From Chamaecyparis obtusa (lineage: Eukaryota; Streptophyta; Pinopsida; Cupressales; Cupressaceae), in assembly GCA_027943335.1 (NCBI GenBank), contig BSBK01000524.1, forward strand, positions 1,463,001-1,527,000: a stretch of 64,000 nucleotides of DNA, given 5' to 3'. Position numbers and translations under genes: made by a program. Under the pieces are notes generated by a model. It ran no database searches, was not told where the DNA came from, and was given only the letters and a program-made list of their open reading frames with translations. Below are positions 47,257 through 58,997 of the stretch, in pieces. The number at the start of each line of letters is the position of its first letter. The stretch's first letter is position 1.

Positions 47257-48135
47257 ACAATTGGTTATGGCATAGAATATTTTGTCATATAAAATTTGAT
47301 AACATTTGTTAAAGTAAGTACTACACTTGCAGTAAGAGATTTGTATAAGATTATGAAGCCTACTAACACGATTTGCAAAGAATTTGTAATGGCTAAATAA
47401 AAGAGAAGTTCTTTTACCAGTAAGAAGTTTACATCTACAAAGAAGCTAGAGATTGTTCATATAGATTTGAGCAGTCCTACCAGGATTAGAGGATTCTATG
47501 GAGAAAGGTATTTTATGATTCTTGTTGATGATTTTACAAGAATGATGTGGATTGCATTTCTTAAAGAAAAACTTGAAGCATTTGATAATGTTAAAATTGT
47601 TAAGAATAAAGTTGAGAATGAATCTAGAATGGAGAATAAATGTTTGAGATCTGATAGAGGTGGAGAATTTACTTCTAGAGAGTTTAACACCTTTTGTTAA
47701 GAAAATGGCATTAAGAGACAGTATTCAGCCCCTAGAACACCTGAACAAAATGGCATTGCAGAAAGAAGAAACAGATCAGTTATTGAAGTAGCAAGAGCTA
47801 TGTTGTTTGAGAATGATTTGGCAAAGATATTATGGAGAGAAGCAGTGAACACAATAGTGTATACAATGAACAAAGTACAAATCAGAGCAGACACAAATAA
47901 GACACCTTATGAATTATGGTTTGGACATGCACCCTCAGTTAAGTATTTTAGAATTTTTAGAAGCAAATGTTATATAAAGAGAGATGATGATATTGGAAAG
48001 TTTGATCCTAGAAGTGATGAAGGTATATTTCTTGGATATTCTTTGAAAAGAAAAGCTTATAGATGTTACAATAAAAGAACTAAGACTATTGTTGAAAGCA
48101 CAAATGTTAAAGTTGATGAAAAGTTCAAAATTTAG
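47257..48135 (+). pseudogene. Integrase of element H
   Basis: Starts in the pre-integrase zinc region (WLWHRIFCHIKFDN, one frameshift near 47310), then the core: VHIDLSSP, ILVDDFTRMMW, CLRSDRGGEFTSREF, and PEQNGIAERRNR, giving the Asp, Asp and Glu of the catalytic triad, all present. Then KTPYELWFGHAPSVKYFRIF and FLGYSLKRKAYRCYN. Stops TAA 47698-47700 and TAG 48133-48135 stand at Gln-like positions. One frame throughout from 47467. Confidence 0.88.
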
Positions 48136-49116
48136 GAAAGAATGCTTGATTATGAATCAGATGAAGAAGCTCATCCTAACCCTAACACTAGATCTACTGA
48201 ATTATTGTATGAAACTGACAGTGATTTGTTGAATGAAAGCCACAGTGAAGTTATTGAAGAACCTACACCTGAAGAGAGATTTGAGACAGTGACACCTAGC
48301 AAGAGTTTGTTAAGGAATCATCCTATTGAAAGAATTATTGGAAGCATCAAAAGAGGAGTTCTAACTCAGAATAAGGTACAAGAACAATTATGTTTGATTT
48401 CTCAAATTGAACCTAAGACTACTAGTGAAGCCTGTGAAGATGAAAGTTGGACTAATGCTATGAAAGAAGAACTAGATTAGATTGAAAAGAACAAGACATG
48501 GGAATTGGTCCCTAGACCTAAAGACAAGAATGTTATTGGAACTAAATGGGTATTCAAAAACAAGATGAATGAACAAGGAGAAGTAGTAAGAAACAAAACA
48601 AGATTGGTATGTAAGGGTTACTCACAACAAGAAGGAATTGATTATGAAGAAACCTTTGCACCTGTTGCAAGAATTGAAGTAGTAAGAATGTTTTTGGCTT
48701 ATGCAGCTTACAAGAAATTCAAAGTATATCAGATGGATGTGAAGTCAACATTTATGAATGGAGAGTTGGAAGAAGTCTACATTGAGCAGCCTAAAGGTTT
48801 TCCTTTGACTCAAGAAGGAGACATGGTATGTAAATTGAAGAAAGCTTTATATGGACTTAAACAAGCACCTAGAACTTGGTATGCAAGATTGGATAAGTAT
48901 TTGTTAAAATTGGGATTTACAAAAGGAACAGCTGATAGCAATCTGTACACAAAAAAAATTGAAAATGGTTTGTTAGTTATAGTTATTTTTGTTCATGACA
49001 TTATCTTTGGAGGAGAAGATGAAGCTAGTGACAAATTTGCTGATGAAATGAAGACTGAATTTGAAATGAGTATGATTGGTGAAATGAAATACTTTTTGGG
49101 ATTACAGATAACATAA
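48136..49116 (+). pseudogene. Reverse transcriptase of element H
   Basis: Same frame as integrase. WTNAMKEELD, then TAG (48478-48480), [79 protein letters not shown]. The catalytic motif reads FVHD: His at 48994-48996 replaces the first Asp of YVDD, so the enzyme would be dead even without stops. Confidence 0.9.
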
Positions 49117-49943
49117 AACAATGATGGTATTTTTTTAAGTTAGAAAAAGTACCTGAATGACTTGTTGAAAAGATTTGGAATGGAGGATTGTAAACCAGTT
49201 GGAACACCCATGGTGACTAGACATAAGTTATCTAGCACAGATGAGACTCCTACAGTAGAACAAAAGAAATATAGATCTATGATTGGAGGATTGTAGTATT
49301 TGACTCATACAAGACTTGATATAGCACATTCAGTTGGAATTGTAGCAAGATTTCAAGCTGAACCTAGAGAATCACATTATGTAGCAGTAAAGAGGATACT
49401 AAGATATTTAAGAGGCACAATGGACTATGGACTATGGTATGAAAAATTTGATGATTTTACCCTATGTGCATATACAGATACTGATTGGGGAGGCAATGTT
49501 GATGATAAGAAATGCACCAGTGGTGGAGCATTTTTCCTTGGAGGAAGATTGGTTTCTTGGCTAAGCAAGAAGCAAAATTGTATCTCACAAAGCACAGCAG
49601 AAGCAAAATATGTAGCAGCAGCAAACAATTGTAACCAAATAATTTGGATGAAGCAAATGCTGAAGGATATTGGAATAATTTTTTTTAACCCGTTGTCATT
49701 CATTGCGACAACACCAGTACAATTAGTATGTCTAAGAATCCTGTATTACATTCTAAGACAAAGCATATAGAGATTAAGTATCATGTTGTAAGAGAGAAAG
49801 TTGCTGAGAAAGAAGTTAGACTTGAGTACATAAGTACAAAGGAGCAGATAGCAGATATATTCACAAAGCCTTTGCCTAAGGATACATTTGAGTATTTGAG
49901 AGGTATGCTTGGGGTTATGCCCAAGCCTACTTTTGAGAAGTGA
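49117..49943 (+). pseudogene. RNase H of element H
   Basis: After a TAA (49114-49116): MIGGL, TAG, YLTHTRLDIAHSVGIVARF, RILRYLRGT, YTDTDWGGNVDDKKCTSGGA, SWLSKKQNCISQSTAEAKYV. A frameshift near 49690-49720 moves the end (HSKTKHIEIKYHVVREKV, IADIFTKPLPK) to the next frame, ending at 49943. Confidence 0.88.
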
Positions 49944-50302
49944 TGCAGTTGGTTGCATCTGTCTAGTGGTATATGAGCCCTATCTTTCTTCTGGACTAGA
50001 TGTTGGTACTTCCTCTATGGGGGAGTATGTGTATCTGAGCTGAGTCATGAGGACTCTAGTGAATGTATTTTCTGAACAGTGTCTTTTGACATTGAGTTGT
50101 TGTTGTCATAGTGATGAAATTTCTACCATTGATGTCAATGGGGGAGAAGTATACATGAAAAAAAATCTAGAACATCTGTTGGAGAGAACTGAATAGGATA
50201 ATGAAGCAAGATTTGATTGATGAAGAGGATTTGAAGAAGCAGTGTTGCAGTATTGGATTTTTGGAACATTGGATGTTTTCCATCTATGTTTCCATTAATG
50301 CC
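49944..50302 (+). other. 3' UTR of element H
   Basis: No gene. Has three copies of ATGGGGGAG-type sequence (about 50016, 50138 and 50304), of which the last is the polypurine tract next to the LTR. Confidence 0.6.
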
Positions 50303-50314
50303 AATGGGGGAGAT
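50303..50314 (+). other. Polypurine tract of element H
   Basis: AATGGGGGAGAT directly before the 3' LTR. Confidence 0.85.
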
Positions 50315-51487
50315 TGTTAGGAATGAATGCTAAATGTTTGGTAGCCATTCTGTAGTAGTTGTTGTTGCATTCATGACTATGATTGTCATTGATGTCAACA
50401 CAGTGATTTACCAAAGACTTGCAGAGAAGCAGACAAAGTTTGGATTAGTGCACATTGGTTATTATAGTTGGACCTATGAGATTTTGAGGATATACTCTTT
50501 TATATGTTGTATTTCTATGGTTAAGAGCACATATAGTAATTCATTTATTCATGGAAGTTATGATCATTTTGGTGGAAACAGTATTCAGGCAGTGTTCCTG
50601 AGTAGCGGTTTGTGGAAATCAGATGATATCTCTTAATTGGGATGGAATATTGTTTTGCATAGTTAAAGGGAAGTTGAAGACACACTTATAGTGATGTGGA
50701 TGATAGTGTAGACTTTGAGGTCACACGAGTGAGGATTTATTATATTTGGAAGCTGACAATTTTATGTAATTTTGATGTAGCGTGTGGAAACTTTTATGTT
50801 ATAATTGTATGCCGACTCATTTGTAATTATTTAAGTGTGGTATAAAAGATGGAATGTATTTCCTTGTTTTAATTTAATTAAAGATGATTGTGTGTAATGT
50901 TGTATGCATGAAGTGAAGAATAGATCTAAGTATGAAAGCGAATATGTGAAGGAAGACATGTGAAGTACAGAAATTTGAAATTGAGATCTGATGTAAGAGT
51001 GAGTGCGGTTTGGCACAGTTAGAGAAGAGGTAACATATTATTCTATTGAGTAATGCAAAGATTATTTGGATAGTGTGTTCAATGATCTTACCCTGAAGTT
51101 GTTTGGGTAGTGGGTCCTTCTGTCTTCCATAACTCTTAACAGGGTTAGAATCTTTTAACAAGGATTCAAAATCTCCTAATAGGGATTCATATGTACTGAA
51201 TGTATTTCATAAGACTCCTAACAAAGTCCATCCTTTCACAAGGAATATTCATATTAGTGCATCTTTTATGGGCATCATTCCCACTGGGGTTTACTCTTTG
51301 ATCAAGAGGTTCCCTAGTCAACATATCTTGTGTCATTGTGTCATTGTGTATGAATATCTTTCTATGGTTGGTAGTTATATTGCTTATATGGTTTAATGAT
51401 GTTGAAGAAGATATAATTTATAATTATCTGATAACTGATTCACCCCCCCCCCCTCTTAGTTATCTTGGTGGACTTTACTTTCTAACA
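50315..51487 (+). repeat. 3' LTR of element H
   Basis: 1173 bp; aligns with 38259-39420 end to end with many substitutions (more than one in ten over the first 230 bp by eye). Confidence 0.92.
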
Positions 51488-52230
51488 CAAAGAGATGGTG
51501 AGTCTTTTCTAGGGTTTGTCCAAAGATGGAGAACAGTTTTCGCACGATGCCCTTGAAATATTCTTGAAAAAGAAAAGATAGAGATTTTCATGAACAAAAT
51601 AAATGTGGAAATGAACTATAGACTCCAAATTAAATGTCCCCCCACATTTGAAAAGATCATTGAAAATGGGATAAACATTGAAGAAGTGTTGGTAAAAAGA
51701 TACGAAATTAAACTGTTTAAATAAAACAAAGGTTATACCAACACCAACAATAAAAATAACTTAAATAATTATAATAATAAAAAAAGAGCCAATAAAAATA
51801 ATGATAAACCAAGGTTATGGTTAAAAAAAACCAATAAGAACCTTGTAAACGATGGAGTTGTAGAGGAAAACAACCTAAAGGCTACCCCTTTTAACTTATC
51901 GAGCAAGTCAAATCAAACACATAATGTTAGTCAAATGACCAAGGTTCCTTTCAGAAACAAAAAACAACAATCCTTTCAACAATCCAAATGTAAACAAGCT
52001 CAAGCCTTTCTTCCTTTCATTTCAAAGAAGAAAATTCACATTCTTAGGTGAACCTTTGGAAAATGCTTTGAGAACACTTGTGGCCAACAAAATCATTATT
52101 TTACCCGAATCAAGGCCATATGAACCTCAAGTTAAACCTGCATGGTGGAATGATGTACACCATTGTGAGTATCATCGAAACAAGGGACATAAAACTATTG
52201 AATGCATGAAACTTAAGCATTTAGTCTAAG
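51488..52230 (+). pseudogene. gag: gag of element D, C-terminal half
   Basis: Resumes exactly where the N-terminal half stops: DGESFLGFVQRWRTVF, then EIFMNKINVEMNYRL, an Asn/Lys-rich region, and a zinc knuckle CEYHRNKGHKTIEC with all metal ligands present, followed by MKLKHLV (TAA) DLIYDG. One frameshift near 52020. Confidence 0.8.
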
Positions 52231-53140
52231 ACCTAATATATGATGGTTCCATAAAGGTGGAAGGACCTCAAAATAATGAAGACCACATAGATTTTAAGAA
52301 CCCTTACTTGAATCATGAAAAGGGAGAAACATCAAATGCCAACCAAAATAACAAGAGGGGTAATGAAAAAGTAAACCTTGCCCACACTTATGACAACACC
52401 ATAAATTATTTAAGTGGTTGTGATAATACAATCAATGTGATAGTGGTAAAGGAAAAACAAAAGGAAGAAGCCTCTAATATTTTGACTAGGGGGCAAGCAT
52501 CTAAAATTACTTTATCAAGAGGTGCCCCTAGAATCATCCTACCTATTCAAACTTCCCCTTCATCAAAACAATACAATTTGGTAGATCAAATCCAATGAAC
52601 TCCTGTGCAAATTTCTATTTTGGAATTTCTCAAACTTTCACCTACTCACAAAGAGATTTTTGAAAAAACCCTTGTTGAAACCAATGTGCCCTTGAATTTG
52701 GATGTGGAAAAATTCCAAAATATGGTAGGACACCTATTGAGACCTCATTGTTTATCCTTCTCTGAGCAAGATGATATGTCCTTAAATCATCCACAAAACT
52801 TTCCATTGCATATCGAGGTTTTGATCTATAAGAATAAAAACTATTAAAGCTTATGATGATGAAGAAAAAGCCTCTAAAGGAATAATATTACTCCCTAGTC
52901 GAGTAGGTCCTATGAAAAAGGAGACTATTTGTCAAGTCTTAGATCTAAAACTAACCTATAACATTCTATTAGGAAGTCCATGGATACATGAAATGCAAGT
53001 GATACCCTCAACGTACCCTGAATGCTTGAAATTTCCATATATGGGACAAGAATTCACGGTGAGTGGAGACCTAAATACATTCCAATATTGTAATAACATT
53101 AAACCCATAAATGACTCATTGGTCCTTCATAATGCATAAG
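52231..53140 (+). pseudogene. Protease region of element D, active site deleted
   Basis: Pre-domain LEFLKLSPTHKEIFEKTLVE as in A. After LHIEVLIYKNKNY (52847) the catalytic Asp segment found in A is missing; the text resumes with the C-terminal half, SRVGPMKKETICQVLDL and ILLGSPWIHEMQVIPS. So a small internal deletion has removed the active site. Confidence 0.72.
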
Positions 53141-53755
53141 GCTCTACATCAAAAAGGATATAATAAGGATAAAGTTCAAAGGACCTTTCATCCTTAAAAG
53201 GAAAATAAAAGATAGAGGAAGAAGACATGGTTGTTGAAAACCACCAAATTCCCACTAACTTAGCTACATCAACTAAGGGAAAAGAGAAAGTTAGTGAGGA
53301 AAGTGTTAAAGAAGAAGAAGAAAACCAAGAAAAATCTACTCAAATACATACCAAGAGGGCCCAATACAAAAAAATGGATACCATAATGAAGAACTTTGAA
53401 AAACAATGCAAAATCAAACAGAATGGTGTGGGAGAATATTATTTATCTATGATGGATCTTCCATTAGCTCCAAAGTCTCATGGGAAACCCTCTATCTTAC
53501 ACCCACCTCATAAATACAATGACCATTTTGTAAGGGCTAGTACTTCTTCATCCATGGATGAAGAGGATAATAAAATTCTGAAATGGCTATATAAAGATGA
53601 TGATTCAAGTGCTCATGAGAAACGAATCCAAAACATTAGTATCCCTACCCATCAATATGGAAAAGGTTTCAAAATTATGAAAAAGATGGGTTATAAAGGA
53701 CAAGGACCTTTGGGTAGAATAAATGAAGGGTTAGGTGATAGAATTATAGATATAT
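53141..53755 (+). CDS. G-patch segment of element D
   Basis: Open stretch of Lys/Glu-rich linker (KGKEKVSEESVKEEEEN) ending in a G-patch-like motif KIMKKMGYKGQGPLGRINEG at about 53669-53728. This is the uninterrupted form of the motif that is broken by stops in A. Part of the polyprotein, not a gene by itself. At about 53750-53757 it is fused to the second RNase H. Confidence 0.62.
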
Positions 53756-55308
53756 GGGGATTCTCAATTAGTCATTAATCAGATAAATGATGAGTATCAA
53801 ACTAAGGATGACAAATTGATACCTTACAAAAATATGATAGAAGATCTCAAAACGTATTTCACATTGATCATATTTGAGCAAGTGTCGAGATAAAAGAATA
53901 AAGCAACAGACACCATGGCTACATTGGCTTCACTCCTCCAAATGTTGGACCAAAGTGCAAGATACAAATTCTTGGTAGAAGAAATGGGACAACCTGCAAT
54001 TGACCCTTCCAATGCCCACATCATTTTCCTATTAGTGGGACATGACTCACCCTAGTATGGATCCATATATACATACCTAAAATACCAAACCTTACCCATG
54101 GACCAAACCTGAAACCAAAAAAGGAACTTCATAAGACAATCCTCTTGTTACACCCTTGTATCTGACACATTGTATCAAAAAAGTCTAAATGGAATACTTT
54201 TAAGGTGTTTAGAGAATGAGGAATCAATATTAGCCTTACAAGAAATCCATGAAGGAATTTGTGGGTCACATTCAAATGGGTTAACCTTAGTGAAATTTTT
54301 TTAAAGGATAGGGTATTATTGGCCTTCTATGGAAAAAGATGCATGCCATTTTGTGAAGACTTGTCAGAAGTGTCAGTACCATGGAAACCTGATTCATGTG
54401 CTAGCCTAGGAACTGCATCCAATGACTACACCTTGGCCCTTTTATCAATGGGGTTTGGATTTAATAGGGATGATTTTCCCACCTTCATCCAATGGTCACA
54501 AATTTATTATTATTGCGACTGAATACTTCACCAAATGGGCCGAAGTTGTGCCATTATCCACTGCAACAGGAAAACAAATCTCCATGTTCATATTAAACCA
54601 CATAATTTGTAGGTATGGTGTCCCTCAAGAAATCATAACTGATAATGCTAAACATTTCAAGAATAAAGACTTGAAAGAATTCTATGCAAAATTCCATATG
54701 ATACACCATTCATCTTCAATATATTACCCACAAGGTAATGGACAAGTGGAGGCCACTAATAAGAATATCTTGAAAATATTGAAGAGGATAGTGGACAATT
54801 TAGGTAGAGATTGGAACATTTAGATAAATCCTACTCCATGGGCATATAGGACAAGTGTAAGAATGCCAACAGGAGCTACACCATTCTCATTGGTTTATGA
54901 GGCTGAAGCAGTATTACCTTTAGAGGTTGAAATTTCATCTTTAAGAGTTTCACTACATGGATTGCTAAGTGAAGAAGACTATAGGGTTGCTAGATTGTAA
55001 GAATTGGAGTTCTAGATGAAAGAAAAAAATAAGCCTTTGATCACCTTAAAGTGTATCATAACCGAATGTCAAGGAATTACAATAAACACATCAAACCAAG
55101 GACATTTCAAATAGGTGATCTAGTATTGAGGGAAAACCCTAAAAATCAAGTAGAAAGAGAGAAGAAAGGGAAATGGGAAGAAAATTGGTTATGTCATGTT
55201 GTGATTATTTCATCTTTTGGAATGGGTACATACAAACTAGTAGACTATGATGGAGAGAAACTACAAGAACCCATCAATAACATACACTTGAAAAGGTTTT
55301 ACACCTAA
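53756..55308 (+). pseudogene. Second RNase H end and integrase of element D
   Basis: After the deletion that removed the acidic linker, RT and first RNase H, the sequence goes on with GDSQLVINQINDEY and TMATLASLLQ (end of second RNase H). Integrase follows: HEGICGSHSNG, CQKCQ, DLIG, ITDNAKHFKNKDLKEFYAKF, and YYPQGNGQVEATNK with catalytic Glu at 54749-54751. The stretch 54422-54823 is open for 133 codons. Stops include TAG at 54823 and others; frameshifts near 54300-54420 and 55000-55050. C-terminus LRENPKNQVEREKKGKW. Confidence 0.8.
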
Positions 55309-56655
55309 AGCAGACGAAAGGGTAAAAATCAAAAGAGTATTAGAAAATCAGATGAGGAAGCATCCTATTTATTGTACATAGTCAAAGGTGATCCTAAAAA
55401 ATTAAAAAACATTGAAAAATAGAAAAAGAAGAAAAAAAATTAGAAATGCAGAAAAGTTCAAAAATAGTGGAAAATTGAGCATGAAGAAATTCAAAAACAT
55501 TAAAAAATGATTCTCAAAAAGATGTTGTCTTCATGAAAACCTAGCAAATAGTGTCTTGATGATAAAAAGAAAAAAATTGGAAAAAATTTAAAAATACAAA
55601 ATAAAAATAAAAAGAAAGAAAAGTGCCTTGGTGAAAACCTAACAAATAGGTGCCTTAGTAACAAAAAAAGAGAAAAGGCATAAAAAGATAAAAAGAGAAA
55701 TAAATTCAATTGGTGAAAACCTAGTAAACATGTGCCATTGAATTTCAAGTCAAGTCTCATACCTAGTCATCCTTTTGGATATTGCATTCACGAACATTTG
55801 TAAATATTGCATAATAAAACCCCAGAATTGCATTTGCAGATACCTAAAGATTTCATCATGGATATGAAAAAGTGCCCAACTCCAACAATGAAATGACATC
55901 AAACTAAGGGAAAATCTATCCTAAAAACAAGAGGGATTCATCAAACCAATATCAATTGACACAAATTAAGGCATAAAATCACAAGAAAACACTTGGACAA
56001 TCAATTCAAATCCAAATGATGATTCGACAAAGAAAACTTTTGATCCACGATCTCACAATTACTTTACCTTTATTAGGATTAAAATGAACAATTAAATATG
56101 AAATGGATGGAACTATACTTGAAATATGGATTTCAAAAACATGGAAATTTTTTTTTCTAAGTGATTACTTGATTGGTGAAATCATGTCTTTCTAGAAAAT
56201 CAATGAAGTCTTGAACTAGATAAGCAATGATGAAAGCATGATATTTTATTGATTTCTGCAAGAGTGTCTTAAGATCAAGGTTTTAAAATATGTATCATTC
56301 ATCTAATTACATGATCATCAAATAATCATTGAGGACATGTATATATGGAGAAATCAAGATCTCTTTTTGTTTACGCAACAAGATACCTTGGATATTTTGA
56401 TGTTCAATACCATAATGTGAAAATCCACTTGCAACATTGAATCCAATGAAAGTGGTATTCAGACTCTCATGGTTGAATCTAACCAGTGACAGTTGTACCG
56501 GCATTAGGCACACAACATGGAAAGGAAAAGGTATTCATATTATCACGGTTGAACCATGATGATTCCACCAATTTCAAGTTTCAAAATTGCTCAATGATGA
56601 GAATAAACTTCATAATTTTGAATAGTGACAACTAGCTGCATCCATATTAGATTAA
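55309..56655 (+). other. 3' UTR of element D
   Basis: No credible gene. Holds three hairpin repeats at 55520-55745. From about 56520 to 56655 it matches the minus strand of B near 20280-20165 (GGTTGAACCATGATG, GACAACTAGCTGCATCC). Confidence 0.6.
55520..55745 (+). repeat. Hairpin repeats in 3' UTR of element D
   Basis: Copies: CTA-GCAAA-TAG (55541-55551) after CATGAAAAC; CCTA-ACAAA-TAGG (55638-55650) within GTGCCTTGGTGAAAA and TGCCTTAG; a decayed third at about 55722. Same frame as the A and B motifs. Confidence 0.6.
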
Positions 56656-56805
56656 ATGCATTTAGTTGCATAGATTCTTATCTTGAAAAATGGATTTGGA
56701 AAAGAAAAAGGGGGTGAAGTTAAGCTCAAATTGTAAAATTTGATCATTACCTTCTGTGATAGAATGTGTTGGAAATCAAAAAATTAAAAATCAAACTTAG
56801 ATTAA
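56656..56805. other. Junction region right of element D
   Basis: Short A+T-rich stretch with a purine tract GAAAAAGGGGGTGAAG at about 56704-56720. It could be a former polypurine tract, but no LTR follows. Confidence 0.35.
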
Positions 56806-57240
56806 GGTGCATTACATTAGATTAATTGTATCATTAAATAAAAAACATGAAGTCATTAAATTGCATTAAGTTCCTATCATTAGGTCATTAAATTACATTA
56901 AGTACATATCATTAGGTCACCATTTAACATTAAACAATATCATATTATTTGGTTATTATTACATATCATTAGGTCATTTCATTAATCATTAAAATAATTC
57001 ACATCCATTAAGTTAATTGCATTAATTAACTATTATCTATCATTAAATCCATACATTAATCATTAAATTCATTAAATCATATAATTACATTAAAATCCAT
57101 TCATTGCATTTAATCTCATTATATTACATTACATACATTATCCATAAACCATAAGAGCATAAAATCCATCCATCCATATCATCGCATATCATTAAACATT
57201 CAAGCATTAAATATCATTAGAGAGTTCATTAAGAATAAGC
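56806..57240. repeat. Decayed CATTAA-type tandem repeat
   Basis: Many imperfect copies of ATTAAATTRCATTAAGT and TATCATTAGGTC, best kept at 56855-56930 where a unit of about 32-40 bp repeats. Very A+T-rich. No gene. Confidence 0.6.
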
Positions 57241-57609
57241 CATGTAATAAATGCATCCATCTAATCTATGTCATAAATAAGACATCCATCTACATAAACT
57301 AAACATAGCATGAACATTCATATCATAAAATACATCTGAAAAACATAAAAATAAAGTATATAGGGATAGATCATATAGAACTGCAAATCATACATCATCT
57401 GAAAAGTAAATCCAACACATGATGACATCACATAAAGTAGAATCTATCAAAATAATCAAACTCCATGGTATCATCAAAGTCTATAAATCAGAGTCCAGAA
57501 CATAAAGTATCGATCAAAGATAAACATAACTTGATAAAGAATATAATATACAATATCTCGATCACATGAATCATAAAAATACATGATCAATAAGGCACAT
57601 AATATGAAT
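57241..57609. other. A+T-rich stretch downstream of the minus-strand PMD gene
   Basis: No reading frame of note. In position it would be the 3' UTR of the PMD gene on the minus strand. A short ATAC/CATA-rich texture only. Confidence 0.35.
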
Positions 57610-58992
57610 CAAATACCAGTGCATGCACTACCTCCAACACCATTTGTGCCTAGACCTATATCGGGACCTTGACTCGAACTAGGCTGCAATCCCTATTGAC
57701 TCATCACAGATATGAAAGTCTGCATAATCAAGCTCAATTGCGTGACTTGTTGTCTGATCTTGACCACCTCAACTTGTAAAGATTGAACATCTAATGCATG
57801 CGTTGGTGCCTAAGGTGGTACTATGTGAACCAATGGTGTCTATGGAGGTACCTGAGAAGAAGAAGGTGCCTGAGAAAAAGAAGGTGCCTGAGAAGAAGGA
57901 GGATCTTGAGGAGGAGCCTGAGGAACCTGTACCTTTGAAGACTATGCATCAATCAGTATCTATGCAACCTATGCATCAATATCTGCTACAACCTGAGGGG
58001 CAATCAGTCTAAACACTTGAACCCTATGTTGACCCCATCCATCAAGTTTGACCTGGTGAAGCTGATGCAAATCTCAAAAAGTTCCACCCCTAACTTGTGC
58101 TCATCCACCTCTCATTCGATCACCACCTTTGATAGGAGTGAGGGAAATAACAACTGGAATCACTACTCTACCACCCTGCCTAGCTCTTCTAGCTCATATG
58201 CCATGATGACCACCTCTTCCACCACCCTGCCACTACCACTGATGTCATCATCATAAAATATCTCATCAATCTCGAGTATAGGCTCAGTTGGATCAGTGAA
58301 TCTAGGAAATGGGTTTTAGAGGAATCACTGTGCATAGTCATTTATCATGCTGGTATCCACTATGTTCTCCCTCATATCACATGCCAAATGAGGAGGGCTA
58401 AGAGCTCATCATGGGATTTCTTGTAATCAATCTAAGGACCCCAAAAGCATCACTCTACCTGTACCCTAGCATATAGCACTAGTCCATGTGGCATACCTTG
58501 AGGATGGCCATACTGCCGAAGAACCTTGAAAAAGAAGAACTGCTCTATAATAAAAAAATGTACACCCAATCATCCACCGGGGCATACACATAAATGGGAG
58601 CTCTATCACATCCTCTTTCCATTTCTCACATCCTAGATACAACCTCCATACAACCTGGTCCAAGTCATCTATGATATGTCTCCAATCCAACTTGCCCAGA
58701 TGAACCTAGACAAACATACCTTCATATTTGAATGCAAATGGACACCCAGGATCTCATTGTTTCATTGTAATCAGACATGTGACAGAGATACACTCCCATG
58801 TCCATAACTGCTATAGAACTACCTTTGCAGATAGAGTAGCTTCGTGCCTGTCTACTACATCATGCAACTCATGATAGAGTTGTGCTAAGACACATGGTAC
58901 CCCTTAAAATCTATAGAGATGACTAATCATATCCTCAAGGATACAATCCCATCCAACTACAAATCCATGATCTCGTCAGTCAGGAACTAAGA
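57610..58992 (-). pseudogene. Plant mobile domain (PMD) gene, C-terminal part
   Basis: Minus strand, cut at 58992 by element C. First visible text is mid-domain: RFLVPD, stop, RDHGFVVGWDCILEDM, then LAQLYHELHDVVDRHEATLS and LWTWECISV, then DWRHIIDDLDQVVWRLYLGC and ELPFMCMPRWMIGC. It aligns motif by motif with the plus-strand PMD gene at 62400-62800. After the domain come an acidic stretch (EPILEIDEIFYDDD), a Pro/Ser/Gln linker with repeats like SQAPSFSQAPSSSQ, and a coiled-coil-like segment (VQSLQVEVVKIRQQVTQLS). Stops replace Trp and Gln codons. PMD proteins occur both as host silencing factors (MAIN/MAIL family) and in transposons; here the context favours a transposon-borne or pseudogene copy. 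Confidence 0.68.
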
Positions 58993-58997
58993 ATCTC

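Larger units (their letters stand above)
38259..51487 (+). mobile_element. Element H: full-length Copia element containing I
   Basis: Plus strand. LTRs at 38259-39420 and 50315-51487, initiator-Met-like primer site, polypurine tract, and a complete Copia order gag, protease, integrase, RT, RNase H. Own length without I is about 6.88 kb. Target duplication CAAAG at 51488-51492 and AAAAG at 38254-38258 (one base changed on the left). It interrupts gag of D; the D gag text joins cleanly across it. Protease and RT have lost catalytic Asp residues. Confidence 0.9.
34913..56655 (+). mobile_element. Element D: Tat-type Ty3 element containing H and I
   Basis: Plus strand. 5' LTR 34913-35758, primer site, 1.8 kb leader, gag interrupted by H at 38258, gag resuming at 51488, damaged protease, G-patch, a deletion fusing the G-patch segment to the second RNase H, integrase and 3' UTR up to about 56655, where similarity to element B fades. 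No 3' LTR is present, so the right end is deleted. It is a close relative of A in protein and of B in LTR ends and UTRs. Confidence 0.78.

Noticed and set aside
57794..58256. Plus-strand frames rich in VPEKKK repeats and Ser/Thr
   Set aside because: They are the reverse complement of the Pro/Ser/Gln-rich linker of the minus-strand PMD gene, which has domain support.
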